Notes: a model not told the origin generated them from the letters alone. Positions 7,804 to 16,444 are shown, numbered from the stretch's first letter. The stretch is DNA of 64,000 nt from Duganella alba (GCF_009674495.1 NZ_WKJN01000025.1:29501-93500), one strand, 5' to 3'. Made by a program: numbers and translations.

Positions 7804-9231
7804 TACCGACTTGGTGTTCAGGTAGGCTTCCAGCGCCTCCGGACCACCTTCCGAACCGTAGCCCGAATCCTTCACGCCGCCAAATGGCATCTCGGCGCTC
7901 GGCGTGGCTGGCTGGTTGATCCACAGCATGCCGACTTCCACATTGTGCATCAGCTGGTGCGCGTTCTTGATCGAACGGGTGAACGCATAACCGGCCAGGC
8001 CAAACGGCAGACGGTTGGACTCGGCAATCGCCTCATCCAGCGTATCAAAACCACGAATCGCCGCCAGCGGACCAAACGGCTCGTCATTGAAGACGCTGGC
8101 ATTCAGCGGCACGTCGGCCAGAATGGTCGGCGCGAAGAAGTTGCCTTCGCTGCCCACACGCTGACCGCCGGTCGCCACATTGGCGCCCTTGGCGCGCGCA
8201 TCTTCGACGAACTGGGTCATCGCGGCAACGCGGCGCGGATTGGCCAGCGGGCCCAGGGTCGTGCCTTCCACCAGACCATTGCCTAGTTGCAGACGCTCGG
8301 CGCTTGCCACCATGGCGCGGGTAAATTCTTCCTTGATGCTGTTGTGCACCAGGAAGCGGGTCGGTGCGATGCACACCTGGCCGGCGTTGCGGAACTTGGC
8401 GCCGCCGGCAGCTTCCACGGCCAGCGCCACGTCGGCATCTTCCGCCACGATCACCGGCGCATGGCCGCCCAGTTCCATGGTCACGCGCTTCATGTGCGCG
8501 CCGGCCAGCGCGGCCAGCTGCTTGCCGACCGGGGTCGAACCGGTGAAGGTCACCTTGCGGATCACCGGATGCGGAATCAGGTAGTTCGAAATTTCAGCCG
8601 GATCGCCAAACACCAGGCCCACCGTACCAGCCGGCACGCCGGCATCGATAAAGCACTGGAACAACGCGGCCGGCGAGGCCGGCGTCTCTTCCGGCGCCTT
8701 GCACAGGAAGGAGCAGCCGGTGGTCAGCGCCGCAGCCAGCTTGCGCACCACCTGGTTGATCGGGAAGTTCCACGGCGTGAACGCGGCCACCGGACCAACC
8801 GGCTCCTTCAGCACCAGCTGCTGCGCAGCCGGATTACGCGACGGCACGATGCGGCCGTACACGCGCATGCCTTCAGCGGCGAACCACTCGATGATGTCGG
8901 CGCCGGCCAGCGCTTCGGCGCGGGCCTGGGCCAGCGGCTTGCCTTGTTCCTGGGTCAGCAGGCGGGCGATCTCGTCGGCGCGCTCGCGCAGCAGGGCGGC
9001 GGCGCGGCGCAGCGTGGCGGTGCGCTCGAAGGCCGGCACCTTGCGCCAGGCCTCGAAACCTTTTTGCGCCGCGGCCAGCGCGCGATCCAGATCGGCGATG
9101 CTGGCCTTGGCCACGGTGCCGATTTCCTTGCCGGTGGCGGGATTTACGACCGGAATGGTCTGGCCGCCGGTGGCGTCGGTCCACTCATTGCCGATCAGGA
9201 GGCGGACGTTAGGGTAGGTAGTCGTGGTCAT
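7786..9231 (-). CDS. gabD: NAD(P)-dependent succinate-semialdehyde dehydrogenase
   Basis: A 481-residue aldehyde dehydrogenase that oxidises succinate semialdehyde to succinate at the end of the GABA shunt. The general base is E253 in TMELGGHAPV and the nucleophile is C287 in NAGQVCIAPTR. The NAD-binding GSTPVGKQLA and the FTPWNFP segment are intact. The C-terminus KDSGYGSEGGPEALEAYLNTK is characteristic of the GabD branch. No gabT or transporter lies next to it, so a related semialdehyde substrate remains possible. Confidence 0.92.
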   Translation of the reverse strand: MTTTTYPNVRLLIGNEWTDATGGQTIPVVNPATGKEIGTVAKASIADLDRALAAAQKGFEAWRKVPAFERTATLRRAAALLRERADEIARLLTQEQGKPLAQARAEALAGADIIEWFAAEGMRVYGRIVPSRNPAAQQLVLKEPVGPVAAFTPWNFPINQVVRKLAAALTTGCSFLCKAPEETPASPAALFQCFIDAGVPAGTVGLVFGDPAEISNYLIPHPVIRKVTFTGSTPVGKQLAALAGAHMKRVTMELGGHAPVIVAEDADVALAVEAAGGAKFRNAGQVCIAPTRFLVHNSIKEEFTRAMVASAERLQLGNGLVEGTTLGPLANPRRVAAMTQFVEDARAKGANVATGGQRVGSEGNFFAPTILADVPLNASVFNDEPFGPLAAIRGFDTLDEAIAESNRLPFGLAGYAFTRSIKNAHQLMHNVEVGMLWINQPATPSAEMPFGGVKDSGYGSEGGPEALEAYLNTKSVSLMAV

Positions 9232-9359
9232 GAAAAATCTCCTGTGATGTATGTAGAGGGCGCCTGTAACGATGCCCGAACACCCTCTACTGTGCCAGAA
9301 ATTCGCCGACTTCGTATTCCAGCGCCTATTTTCGCGCCCGCAATGTTATATTTAATGCT

Positions 9360-10166
9360 ATGAATAAACTTACACACAATTTTCTTGCCGCCGCCTTGCT
9401 CATGGCTGGCGCCGGCGCTTTTGCCGAACCGCCGGCCGGCCAGGCTGCCCTGGCTGGCGCCCAGGTCCGGGTCGATGTCGGCGGCCGCAAGCTGAATATG
9501 TATTGCACCGGCAAAGGATCGCCGACGGTGCTGTTCGAGGCGGATGCCGGCCATGCCGGCTGGGACTGGTCGGCGGTGCTGCCGGACGTGGCGCAGCGCA
9601 CCCGCGCCTGCGTTTACGACCGTGCCGGCTTCGGCGCCAGCGATCCGATCATCCGCGCCTCGACGGTGGCCAACGCCAGCAAGGATCTGAATTTCCTGAT
9701 CAGGAACGCGCATCTGGAAGGGCCGTTCGTGCTGGTCGGCGCCGGCTATGGCGCGATGGTGGCGCAGCATTTCGCGCTGCGCTCGCGTGGCGCCCCGGTC
9801 GCCGGCCTGGTCTTGGTGGAGCCGATGCGGGAGGACGCCTTGCCGGCCGACCGCACCGCGCGGCTGGATGCCGTGCTGGCGTGCCTGGGCGCGGCGGAGC
9901 AGGGCAGGACGGGGGATGGCTGCTCGTATCCCGCCACCAGCATCAACGGCGAAATCGGCCCGGCGCTGGCGGCGGCGCAAGTTGCCCAGGTGCGCAAGCC
10001 GACCTATTGGCGCGCCCGTGCTTCCGAACTGGACAGCCTTGAAGTCAGCGCCGGTCAGTTGCGTACCGCCCGCAAACCGTTCGGCGACATGCCGGTGGTG
10101 GAAGTGCGGCAGGGCGAGCCGGCCGCGATCACAGCCGCCGTGCTGCAAGTGCTCGACAAGCGTTAA
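9360..10166 (+). CDS. Exported alpha/beta-hydrolase-like protein lacking the nucleophile elbow serine
   Basis: A 268-residue protein with a cleavable signal peptide (AAALLMAGAGAFA). The alpha/beta-hydrolase start is recognisable (VGGRKLNMYCTGKGSPTVLF, YDRAGFGASDP). In relatives the nucleophile elbow reads GHSYGG or similar; here it reads GAGYGAM (FVLVGAGYGAMVAQHFAL), so the catalytic Ser is Gly. The usual C-terminal His loop is also not apparent. Fold membership is clear, but hydrolase activity is doubtful. It is divergent from gabD and convergent with the GIN-domain gene, with 2 bases between stops. Confidence 0.82.
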   Translation: MNKLTHNFLAAALLMAGAGAFAEPPAGQAALAGAQVRVDVGGRKLNMYCTGKGSPTVLFEADAGHAGWDWSAVLPDVAQRTRACVYDRAGFGASDPIIRASTVANASKDLNFLIRNAHLEGPFVLVGAGYGAMVAQHFALRSRGAPVAGLVLVEPMREDALPADRTARLDAVLACLGAAEQGRTGDGCSYPATSINGEIGPALAAAQVAQVRKPTYWRARASELDSLEVSAGQLRTARKPFGDMPVVEVRQGEPAAITAAVLQVLDKR

Positions 10167-10168
10167 GC

Positions 10169-10939
10169 TTACATCGGCGCGCCGCCCAGGCGCTTGATGC
10201 TGCCGGAACCCATGATGCTTTTGCTGATCTGCGGATCGCCGTAGTAGTTGATGTCGCCGGAGCCGGCCACGCTCAGGTTCAGCGATTTCTTGGCCCACAC
10301 GGTGGCCTGGCCGGAACCGCCGATGCTGACCACCGCATCGCGCGCCTGCAACTGGCCGACCTGGACCCGGCCGGAACCGCCGATCGACACCTGCAGCCGC
10401 TCGGTGTTGCCGCCGGCTTTCAGGTTGCCGCTGCCGCCCAGCGCGATCGCCACCGATTCGCTGTCGAGCTGGCCGACCGTGAACGAACCGGAGCCGCCGA
10501 CGTCGATGGTGACGTTCTCGCCGCGCAGCTTGTCCGCCGTGACATTGCCGGAGCCGCCGATCGACATCCGGTCCAGGGTGCGCGCCATGACGATGATTTT
10601 CATGTTGCGCGTTTCGAAGGAGACATTCCGTTTGGCGGAACGGATGCGCAGCGTGCCGTTGTCCACCACGGTTTCAATCAGTGGCTGGATGTTGTCGTCG
10701 GCCTCGACGATCACGCCTTCGGTGGCGCCCTGGCGGATTTCAACGTCGGCGCTGACGCCGATCGCCAGCGCGGTAAAGTGGCCGACTTCGCGGTTCTGCT
10801 TGACGACCTTGCCGCTGCCCTGCACGCGTTCGCCGCCCAGCCAGCTCAAAGGCCCGGCCTGCGCCGGCAGGAGTGGGGCGGTGGCGGCCAGCAGGCCGGC
10901 GGACAGCAGCAGGGTAGGCAGGATGCGGTTGGCGTTCAT
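10169..10939 (-). CDS. Exported head GIN domain-containing protein (DUF2807)
   Basis: A 256-residue secreted or periplasmic protein. The signal peptide is in the first 28 residues (LLLSAGLLAATAPLLPAQAG). The mature part has many repeats of G-G-S-G before V, N or K (MSIGGSGNVT, IDVGGSGSFT, IALGGSGNLK, VSIGGSGRVQ), which form the beta-helical DUF2807 'head GIN' domain. The role is unknown; it is likely an envelope adhesin-like structural protein. I chose the inner Met because GAGGAG sits nine bases upstream; an in-frame upstream Met at 11068 has no such site. Confidence 0.88.
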   Translation of the reverse strand: MNANRILPTLLLSAGLLAATAPLLPAQAGPLSWLGGERVQGSGKVVKQNREVGHFTALAIGVSADVEIRQGATEGVIVEADDNIQPLIETVVDNGTLRIRSAKRNVSFETRNMKIIVMARTLDRMSIGGSGNVTADKLRGENVTIDVGGSGSFTVGQLDSESVAIALGGSGNLKAGGNTERLQVSIGGSGRVQVGQLQARDAVVSIGGSGQATVWAKKSLNLSVAGSGDINYYGDPQISKSIMGSGSIKRLGGAPM

Positions 10940-11084
10940 GGTGTTCTCCTCGAATTCGGTTGTCTTGAGGTTACATCCTACGGGCTTGTCCGGGCGCGCG
11001 TAACCCTGCTGCGACAGATTGCAGCCTGCGGGGAGCAGAATGCATGCAGCCGGGAATGGGCGGCGCATGAGGTATCATTCGGGT

Positions 11085-11729
11085 ATGCTTACCATAACTA
11101 TCAAACAGGGCAAGGAAAAACGCCTGCTGGCCGGCGATATCCTGGTCTACGCCACCGCCATCGAGCGCGTGGACGGTCGCCCGCAAGAAAAGAACAAACC
11201 TGGCGCCACCGCCATCCTGCAAACCTCGTCGCGCCAGTTCCTCGCGCGCGCCGCCTGGAATCCGCATTCGGAAGTGCGGGCCCGCGTCTGGAGCTACAAG
11301 GAAGACGAGCCGGTCGACCACGCGATGATGAAGCGCCGCGTGCGCGCCGCCATCGCCAAGCGCGCCAACGCCGTGCGCAGCGCCGGCCCGAACGACTTGG
11401 TGCCGGTGATTCGCGGCGACGACGATGGCCTGCCGGGCCTGCTGGTCGATAGCTGGGGCGGCACCGCCGGCTACCTGATCTGCCAGTTCCAGGCCGCCGG
11501 CGTCGATGCCTGGAAAGTGCCGATCGTGCAAGCCTTGCTGGCCGATACCGGCTGCCCCAACGTCTACGAACGCTGCGACGACCTGATCCGCAAATCCGAA
11601 GGCCTGCCGGTGTTTTACCGCCCGCTGGCCGGCGAGGAACCGCCGGATCACGTGCTGGTGACCGAAAATGGCCAGCGCTTCAGCATGGATTTGCGCACCG
11701 GCTTCAAATATCCCAAGGTACGCGCTTAA
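11085..11729 (+). CDS. RlmI-like PUA-domain protein, truncated before the methyltransferase domain
   Basis: The first 214 residues match the N-terminal half of the class I rRNA m5C methyltransferases (RlmI/YccW family). There is a PUA domain (about 1-75, LTITIKQGKEKRLLAGDILV, with SRQFLARAAWNP) and the linking domain (DGLPGLLVDSWG, NVYERCDD, VTENGQRFSMDLRTG). Full-length members are about 390-400 residues and continue HKTGFYLDQR into the SAM-binding domain. Here LRTG is followed by FKYPKVRA and a stop, so the whole catalytic domain is absent. The tail may be the scar of a deletion. It could still bind RNA. Confidence 0.8.
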   Translation: MLTITIKQGKEKRLLAGDILVYATAIERVDGRPQEKNKPGATAILQTSSRQFLARAAWNPHSEVRARVWSYKEDEPVDHAMMKRRVRAAIAKRANAVRSAGPNDLVPVIRGDDDGLPGLLVDSWGGTAGYLICQFQAAGVDAWKVPIVQALLADTGCPNVYERCDDLIRKSEGLPVFYRPLAGEEPPDHVLVTENGQRFSMDLRTGFKYPKVRA

Positions 11730-11757
11730 AAAGTTTCGGCGTTGCAAGTTTTTCTCT

Positions 11758-11763
11758 TATAAT
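11758..11763 (+). promoter_or_regulatory. -10 element TATAAT before the PilT-like gene
   Basis: A perfect TATAAT lies 31 bases upstream of the ATG at 11794 and about 30 bases after the truncated rlmI-like gene. No good -35 hexamer is seen at 16-18 bases. It gives the PilT-like gene its own promoter. Confidence 0.45.
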
Positions 11764-11793
11764 CATCCGGCATCCACGGAGATTTGAGCAGAG

Positions 11794-12912
11794 ATGGAAC
11801 ACTACCAATCGTCGCAAATTCGCACCTTGAGCTACATCGAGAACGAAGACCACCCGGTCTTCGGCACCCTCGTCGAGCAGATTCTGCACCTGCTGAACTC
11901 CAAGCTGATCTTCAGCGATATCCTGATCCACCAGAACAGTCCGTTGATGCTGCGCCAGCCGAAAGGTCTGGTCGCGGTCACCGACTCGCCGATCACGCGC
12001 GAGGAGTTGCAGGAATTCTTCGAGGTGGTGGAACCCAACTGGGCCGAACGCATCCAGGACCGCGCCTTCGACCGCGCGGTGGACCTGCACACCGCCCGCA
12101 TCCGCGCCAACTGCTTCAGTTTCCAGGGCCGCAAGCGCCTCGGTTGCGTGATCCGCCGCTTCCCCAAGGAACCGATGCCGCTGTCCAAGCTGGGCCTGGC
12201 CAGGCACGAACAGCACTTCGCCAAGCTGACCAGCGGGCTGGTGCTGATCATCGGCGACACCTGCCAGGGCAAGTCGACCACCATCGCGTCCATGCTGGAC
12301 GAGATCAACAAGAACCGCTCCGGCCACATCATCACGATTGAAGATCCGGTCGAGACGCTGATTCCGCAGCGCCAGTGCGTGATCACCCAGCGCGAGGTGG
12401 GCTTTGACGGCGACGTCGAGAGTTTCTACCTCGGCGCGCTGGATGCCTTGCGCGAACGCCCGGACGTGATCTGCATCGGCGAGATCCGCGACGCGCAGAC
12501 GGCGCAGGAAGCGCTGGCGCTGGCCGAAGCCGGTCCGCTGGTGCTGGCCTCGCTGCACGCCCGTTCGACCGAGCTGGGCCTGCAGAAGATGCTGCGCCTG
12601 CTCGGCAACACCGAGCCGCAGGCACAGGCGCTGGGCCATGCGCTGCGCGGCGTGCTGTGCCAGGCGCTGCTGCCGGCGGTGCAGGGCGAGCGCTACTACC
12701 TGGCCACCGAATGCCTGACCAACAATCCGGAAGTGACGGAGATGATCGCCAACGGCCAGATCTCCAACCTGCGCATCTGGATGGAAGACAAGCCGGGCGA
12801 GGGCTGCCATACCATGAACACCTCGCTGCGCGCGCTGCTGGCGGAAGGCAAGATCGCCGTGCAGGACGCGCGCAACGCCACCACCGACCGCATCGGCTTC
12901 GTCGAGCCGTAA
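11794..12912 (+). CDS. PilT/PilU-like secretion ATPase with non-canonical P-loop
   Basis: A 372-residue ATPase of the GspE/PilT superfamily, closest in layout to PilT/PilU retraction motors. The Walker A at 154-162 reads GDTCQGKST instead of the usual GPTGSGKST. The Asp box (TIEDPVE, 181-187), the Walker B-like IGEIRD (228-233) and a His box (ASLHARS) are present. Lys and Ser/Thr of the P-loop are kept, so nucleotide binding is likely. No other type IV pilus genes are near. It may power a pilus-related or unrelated machine. The RBS is weak. Confidence 0.85.
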   Translation: MEHYQSSQIRTLSYIENEDHPVFGTLVEQILHLLNSKLIFSDILIHQNSPLMLRQPKGLVAVTDSPITREELQEFFEVVEPNWAERIQDRAFDRAVDLHTARIRANCFSFQGRKRLGCVIRRFPKEPMPLSKLGLARHEQHFAKLTSGLVLIIGDTCQGKSTTIASMLDEINKNRSGHIITIEDPVETLIPQRQCVITQREVGFDGDVESFYLGALDALRERPDVICIGEIRDAQTAQEALALAEAGPLVLASLHARSTELGLQKMLRLLGNTEPQAQALGHALRGVLCQALLPAVQGERYYLATECLTNNPEVTEMIANGQISNLRIWMEDKPGEGCHTMNTSLRALLAEGKIAVQDARNATTDRIGFVEP

Positions 12913-14187
12913 TTATTCCAGCGGCACCGCGCGGTAGCGGTTGACGTCGCCGCCGTTGACCGGCGGCGCGTTGTTGCCCCAGGCGCTGCGCAGGTAGGAC
13001 ACCACCTGCGCCACTTCCGTGTCGTTCAGCGCGTGGCCGAACGGCGGCATGCTGTACGGACGCGGATTGCCCGCCGTGGCCGGCGCAAAGCCGCCATTCA
13101 GCACAATCCGGATCGGATTGACCGCATTGGTCATGATCAGCGCGTGGTTGCCGGCCAGCGGCGGATAGATGGACGGCTTGCCGGCGCCATCGGCGCCATG
13201 ACAGTCCGCGCAATGCTTTTCATACAGCGTGGCGCCGGCGGCCAGGAAGGCCACCGCCTCGGCCGCGCCTTCGCGCTCGAAAGCAGGCGGCTTGTCGTCC
13301 GGCGGCAGCGCTTTCAGGTAGACCGCGATGGCGTTGACGTCGGCGTCGTTCAGGTATTGCAGGCTGTCCTTCACCACTTCCGCCATCGGCCCGAACACGG
13401 CGGCGCGCGGCGATACGCCGGTTTGCAGCAGCGCCGTCAGGTGCGCCTGCTGCCAGTCGCCCCGCGCGTTCAGCGCCGGCGCATACCAGCCTTGCGCCGG
13501 AATCATGCCGCCGGACAGGCTTTCTCCTTCCGTCGCGCCGAGCGGATTGCGTGCGCTGTGACAGGCGCTGCAATGTCCCAGTCCCTGCACCAGATAGGCG
13601 CCGCGATTCCAGTCCACGGACTGTCCGGTCTCGGGCTGGAACACCTCCGGCTTGAAGTACAGCACGCGCCAGGCGGCCAGTGAAACCTGCAGGCTGTACG
13701 GGAAGCGCAACTGGTGCGGCTGGTTGGGCTGCGCGACCGCCGGCACGGTTTGCAGATAGGCGTACAGTGCGTCGGCATCGTCGCGTGTGACGCGCGTGTA
13801 GTTGGTGTATGGGAAGGCCGGATACAGCAGGCGGCCGTCGCGCGATTTGCCGTGGTGCAGCGCGCGCCAGAAATCGTCGGCGCTCCACATGCCGATGCCG
13901 GTGTTGCGGTCGGAGGTGATGTTCGGCGCCATCACGCTGCCGAACGGCGTTTGCAGCGGACGGCCGCCGGCATAGGCCTGGCCGCCGCGCGTGGTGTGGC
14001 AGGCCATGCAGTCGCCGGCCTTGGCCAGGTAGGCGCCGCGTGCGATGCGTTCGGCCGGCGTCAGCGCCACGCTGGCGGCGGAGGGCGGCGTGTTGCTGTC
14101 GCTGCCGAACTGGCGCGCCAGCAGCACGGCCGCCACCACGCCGACCGCCAGCGCCACCGCCACAACGGTATAAACGATTTTCCTCAT
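12913..14187 (-). CDS. Triheme c-type cytochrome (alcohol/gluconate dehydrogenase cytochrome subunit-like)
   Basis: A 424-residue periplasmic electron carrier. An N-terminal membrane anchor (VVAVALAVGVVAAVLLA) is followed by three haem c sites: CMACH (60-64), CSACH in the middle, and CADCH in the last third, each with a Met-bearing axial segment (for example YSMPPFG). The domain order matches the cytochrome subunits of flavoprotein or quinoprotein alcohol, gluconate and aldehyde dehydrogenases. No dehydrogenase gene adjoins it. The stop directly abuts the stop of the convergent PilT-like gene. It is translationally coupled to the gene upstream by an ATGA overlap. Confidence 0.92.
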   Translation of the reverse strand: MRKIVYTVVAVALAVGVVAAVLLARQFGSDSNTPPSAASVALTPAERIARGAYLAKAGDCMACHTTRGGQAYAGGRPLQTPFGSVMAPNITSDRNTGIGMWSADDFWRALHHGKSRDGRLLYPAFPYTNYTRVTRDDADALYAYLQTVPAVAQPNQPHQLRFPYSLQVSLAAWRVLYFKPEVFQPETGQSVDWNRGAYLVQGLGHCSACHSARNPLGATEGESLSGGMIPAQGWYAPALNARGDWQQAHLTALLQTGVSPRAAVFGPMAEVVKDSLQYLNDADVNAIAVYLKALPPDDKPPAFEREGAAEAVAFLAAGATLYEKHCADCHGADGAGKPSIYPPLAGNHALIMTNAVNPIRIVLNGGFAPATAGNPRPYSMPPFGHALNDTEVAQVVSYLRSAWGNNAPPVNGGDVNRYRAVPLE

Positions 14188-14888
14188 TTGGCGCCTCCCT
14201 GCGCGGCGGCCGGGTAGCTGCCGCAGGCGAGCGGCAGCGGCAGCGTGATGCTGGTGGCGGGGCGGGCGGCGTCGTCAGGCGTCTGCCGGCCCAGCCAGGC
14301 CGAGACGGCGGCGACGTCGCTGTCGCTCAGGCGGCCGGCGATGTCCGCCATGCAGTCCGGCGCGGTGGCGCGGCGCGACTGGTTCTTCCAGTTGCCGAAC
14401 TGGGCGTTGATGTAGTCGCTGGGCAGGCCGAGCAGGCCGGGGATGGACGGATCGACGCCGCTCAGCGCCGTGCCGTGGCAGGCCACGCAGGCTGGAATTT
14501 TTTTCGATGGATCGCCTTGGCGCACCAGCGTTTCGCCGCGCGCCACCTGCGCCGCCGTGGCGCTGGCGCCGCTGCCGGGCGGCGGCGGCGGATAGGGCGG
14601 ATGCTGGGCCGAGAAGTAGTCGGCGATTTCGCGCAGGTAGGCGTCCGACAGGTTGCCGACCATGTAGGTCATCATCGGGTAATGGCGGTGGCCGTCGCGG
14701 AAGTGGCGCAGCTGGTTGTACAGGTAGCCGGCCGGCTTGCCGGCGATGCGTGGGAAGTAGGCGTCGCCGCGCTCCTTGACGCTATGGCAGGCCAGACAGG
14801 CGGCAATGCGCTGTTCCAGCCTATCCGGCGCGGCGACAGGCGCGGCAGTCAGTGCGGCAGCGAGACCCAATGCGGAAAAAATCGGCAT
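14184..14888 (-). CDS. Diheme c-type cytochrome (cytochrome c4-like)
   Basis: A 234-residue exported protein with a short signal peptide (ALGLAAALTAAPVAA) and two haem-binding sites, CLACH (30-34) and CVACH in PACVACHGTALSG. Two similar domains give a c4-type layout. It is the first gene of a two-gene operon; its stop overlaps the start of the triheme cytochrome by four bases. Together the two carry five haems and could pass electrons from a periplasmic dehydrogenase to a terminal oxidase. Confidence 0.92.
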   Translation of the reverse strand: MPIFSALGLAAALTAAPVAAPDRLEQRIAACLACHSVKERGDAYFPRIAGKPAGYLYNQLRHFRDGHRHYPMMTYMVGNLSDAYLREIADYFSAQHPPYPPPPPGSGASATAAQVARGETLVRQGDPSKKIPACVACHGTALSGVDPSIPGLLGLPSDYINAQFGNWKNQSRRATAPDCMADIAGRLSDSDVAAVSAWLGRQTPDDAARPATSITLPLPLACGSYPAAAQGGAK

Positions 14889-14927
14889 ACTCCTCCTTGT
14901 GCAAGGCGGCGCATGGCGGCCGCAAGG

Positions 14928-15593
14928 CTAGGATATACCGGTTTTGGCGGGTTTTGGCAATTTGACACCTTTGAGAGGTGGCAACTTGTTACCCAAGGAA
15001 ATCCAGTGGCGGTAGACGCGCAGGGCGACCTGGGCGTCGTCGGCCGCGTACAGGATCTGTTTTTCGTTCAGGCGCGGCAGGGCCCAGTTGGTGGTGGAGA
15101 TCTTTTTCGACTTTTGCAGCTTGAGGCCGAAGAACTTGGCCACCGCCGTCTTGGCGCCGAGATCGTTGCGCTGGCCCGGCGTGCGCAGCGCCACCGACAG
15201 GTCGACCACGCCGGCGGCGCGGATGGCGAGCTTGGCGTGCAGGCGCTTGACGTCGTCCGACAGGCCGAAGCCGATCTTCAGCGGCGATGCGCCTTCCAGG
15301 ATGGCCTGCAGCACCGCCAGCGTATGCGCGTCGGTGCTGCTGCCGATCTGGAACAGATAGGCCTGGGCATCGGTGGCAAACTGGATCAGGTGCGGACCGG
15401 TCGAGGTTTCGCCGCGGGTGAAGGTCGGCTTGGATTCGGTATCGAAGCCGATGGCGTCGCAGGCCAGCAGGGCGTCGCGCGCGGCGACGGCCTGTTCCGG
15501 AGTCACCACCATGTGGACGTCGGCGATACGGATGCCGAGGTAGGGCGGCAGGTTGTCCTCTGCCGCCACTGCTGCCACAGGCTGGCTATCCAT
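14928..15593 (-). CDS. 3'-5' exonuclease (DEDD, RNase D/WRN-like)
   Basis: A 221-residue DEDD-superfamily exonuclease. Exo I is visible as AIGFDTESKPTF (D and E metal ligands). Exo II lies around KIGFGLSDDVKRL, with conserved D, and Exo III around ILYAADDAQVALRVY with its Asp and upstream aromatic, matching the DEDDy class. It consists of the exonuclease domain only, as in stand-alone WRN-exo-like proteins, with no HRDC. Its ATG overlaps the TAA of the upstream proQ-like gene, so the two form one operon. Confidence 0.9.
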   Translation of the reverse strand: MDSQPVAAVAAEDNLPPYLGIRIADVHMVVTPEQAVAARDALLACDAIGFDTESKPTFTRGETSTGPHLIQFATDAQAYLFQIGSSTDAHTLAVLQAILEGASPLKIGFGLSDDVKRLHAKLAIRAAGVVDLSVALRTPGQRNDLGAKTAVAKFFGLKLQKSKKISTTNWALPRLNEKQILYAADDAQVALRVYRHWISLGNKLPPLKGVKLPKPAKTGIS

Positions 15594-16072
15594 CAGCCTT
15601 TTTTCGAGAACTTCGCGGCCAGCTGGTTCAGCTTGTCGGCGCGCACGCGGGCAGCTTCCTCGGCCGCCTTGGCGTCGCGTTCAGCTTTCTTGCGGTCGGC
15701 TTCCTTCTTGAACCGCTCCTGCAGCACCTGGGTGGCGTGGGCGCGGTGGGTATCGGTCACTTCGGCGCCGGGCGTGCCGTCGAGGTCATGGCGCACCTTG
15801 GCTTTTTCCATGACTTTCAGGTAGCGCAGCGAGCCGGTGTGGATGCCCAGCGCGGTGCGCATGGTTTTGCGGTCGAGCTCCGGCATGACGGCCAGCAGCT
15901 GCTTGTCGATTCCGATTGCCAGGGGCAGGAAATCGCGGAAAGCAGGGAATTGGGTTTGCAGTTGTTTCAGCAGGCTGCGCGGGGTTTGGGCGGCAGGCGC
16001 CGGTGCGGAGGCAGCGGTAGCTGGCTCGGTGGCCGGAGGCTGTTGGGTAAGACTAGTGTTCATCGACTTCAT
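15593..16072 (-). CDS. ProQ/FinO-family RNA chaperone
   Basis: A 159-residue RNA-binding protein. A low-complexity Ala/Pro N-terminus (1-30) precedes the ProQ/FinO domain (about 32-120): LLKQLQTQFPAFRDFLPLAIG, then MRTALGIHTGSLRYLKVM. The tail is charged and helical (KKEADRKKAERDAKAAEEA), which is typical of ProQ tails that bind RNA. It probably stabilises sRNAs or mRNA 3' ends. It is the first gene of an operon with the exonuclease, an RNA-turnover pairing that makes biological sense. Start is the Met at 16072 or the inner Met three codons later. Confidence 0.9.
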   Translation of the reverse strand: MKSMNTSLTQQPPATEPATAASAPAPAAQTPRSLLKQLQTQFPAFRDFLPLAIGIDKQLLAVMPELDRKTMRTALGIHTGSLRYLKVMEKAKVRHDLDGTPGAEVTDTHRAHATQVLQERFKKEADRKKAERDAKAAEEAARVRADKLNQLAAKFSKKG

Positions 16073-16206
16073 AGGTTAAGCAACAACCGTCAGCATATCA
16101 TGCTGCCCAGCGGATTGCAGTGCCTTTTGCGCCATTGTGTCGGATTGCTCAGGCTTAGGATGGGGTTAAGGCCACTTGTGAACGTGCGTTCGTGGCCCAA
16201 ATTGTG

Positions 16207-16212
16207 TATAAT
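16207..16212 (+). promoter_or_regulatory. -10 element TATAAT upstream of rpoD
   Basis: A perfect TATAAT about 270 bases before the rpoD ATG. The -35 region is weak. Transcription would start near 16219 and run through both hairpins into rpoD, or end at the first one. Confidence 0.4.
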
Positions 16213-16218
16213 GCTCGA

Positions 16219-16363
16219 CGCACCACTGGCAGCACGGTGTGGTTCAGTTTGGTACAGGATGCGATTCGGATGGTCTGACCAAGGGCTTTGGCCCTTCTCA
16301 TTTGCCCTTCTCATCTTCCCTGACAAGAGAAACAAGCCCGTAGCAAGGACGCGGGCTTTTTTT
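16219..16363 (+). ncRNA. Candidate small RNA or rpoD leader RNA
   Basis: About 145 bases between a TATAAT and an intrinsic terminator. It contains a small hairpin AAGGGC-TTTG-GCCCTT (16281-16296) and a direct repeat GCCCTTCTCAT (16291-16301 and 16304-16314), a C/U-rich sequence that could pair with Shine-Dalgarno-like purine tracts. I do not recognise a known RNA family; it is not 6S RNA as far as I can see. Confidence 0.35.
16334..16363 (+). terminator. Intrinsic terminator or attenuator ahead of rpoD
   Basis: Stem AAGCCCG / CGGGCTT with an 11-base loop, followed directly by seven T. It lies 115 bases before rpoD on the same strand. Confidence 0.65.
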
Positions 16364-16401
16364 ATTCCGCAGAAAATCGTCAGCTAAATTACAACATTTC
16401 C

Positions 16402-16444
16402 ACCCCAGGCGCACCTTCGCGGTCGGCGCGGGGTCTGCTTTTTT
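16402..16444 (+). terminator. Second terminator-like hairpin ahead of rpoD
   Basis: An imperfect stem (ACCCC / GGGGT, then GCGC / GCGC and ACC / GGT around a TTCGC loop) followed four bases later by TTTTTT. It lies 35 bases before the rpoD ATG, so it could attenuate rpoD. Confidence 0.5.
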
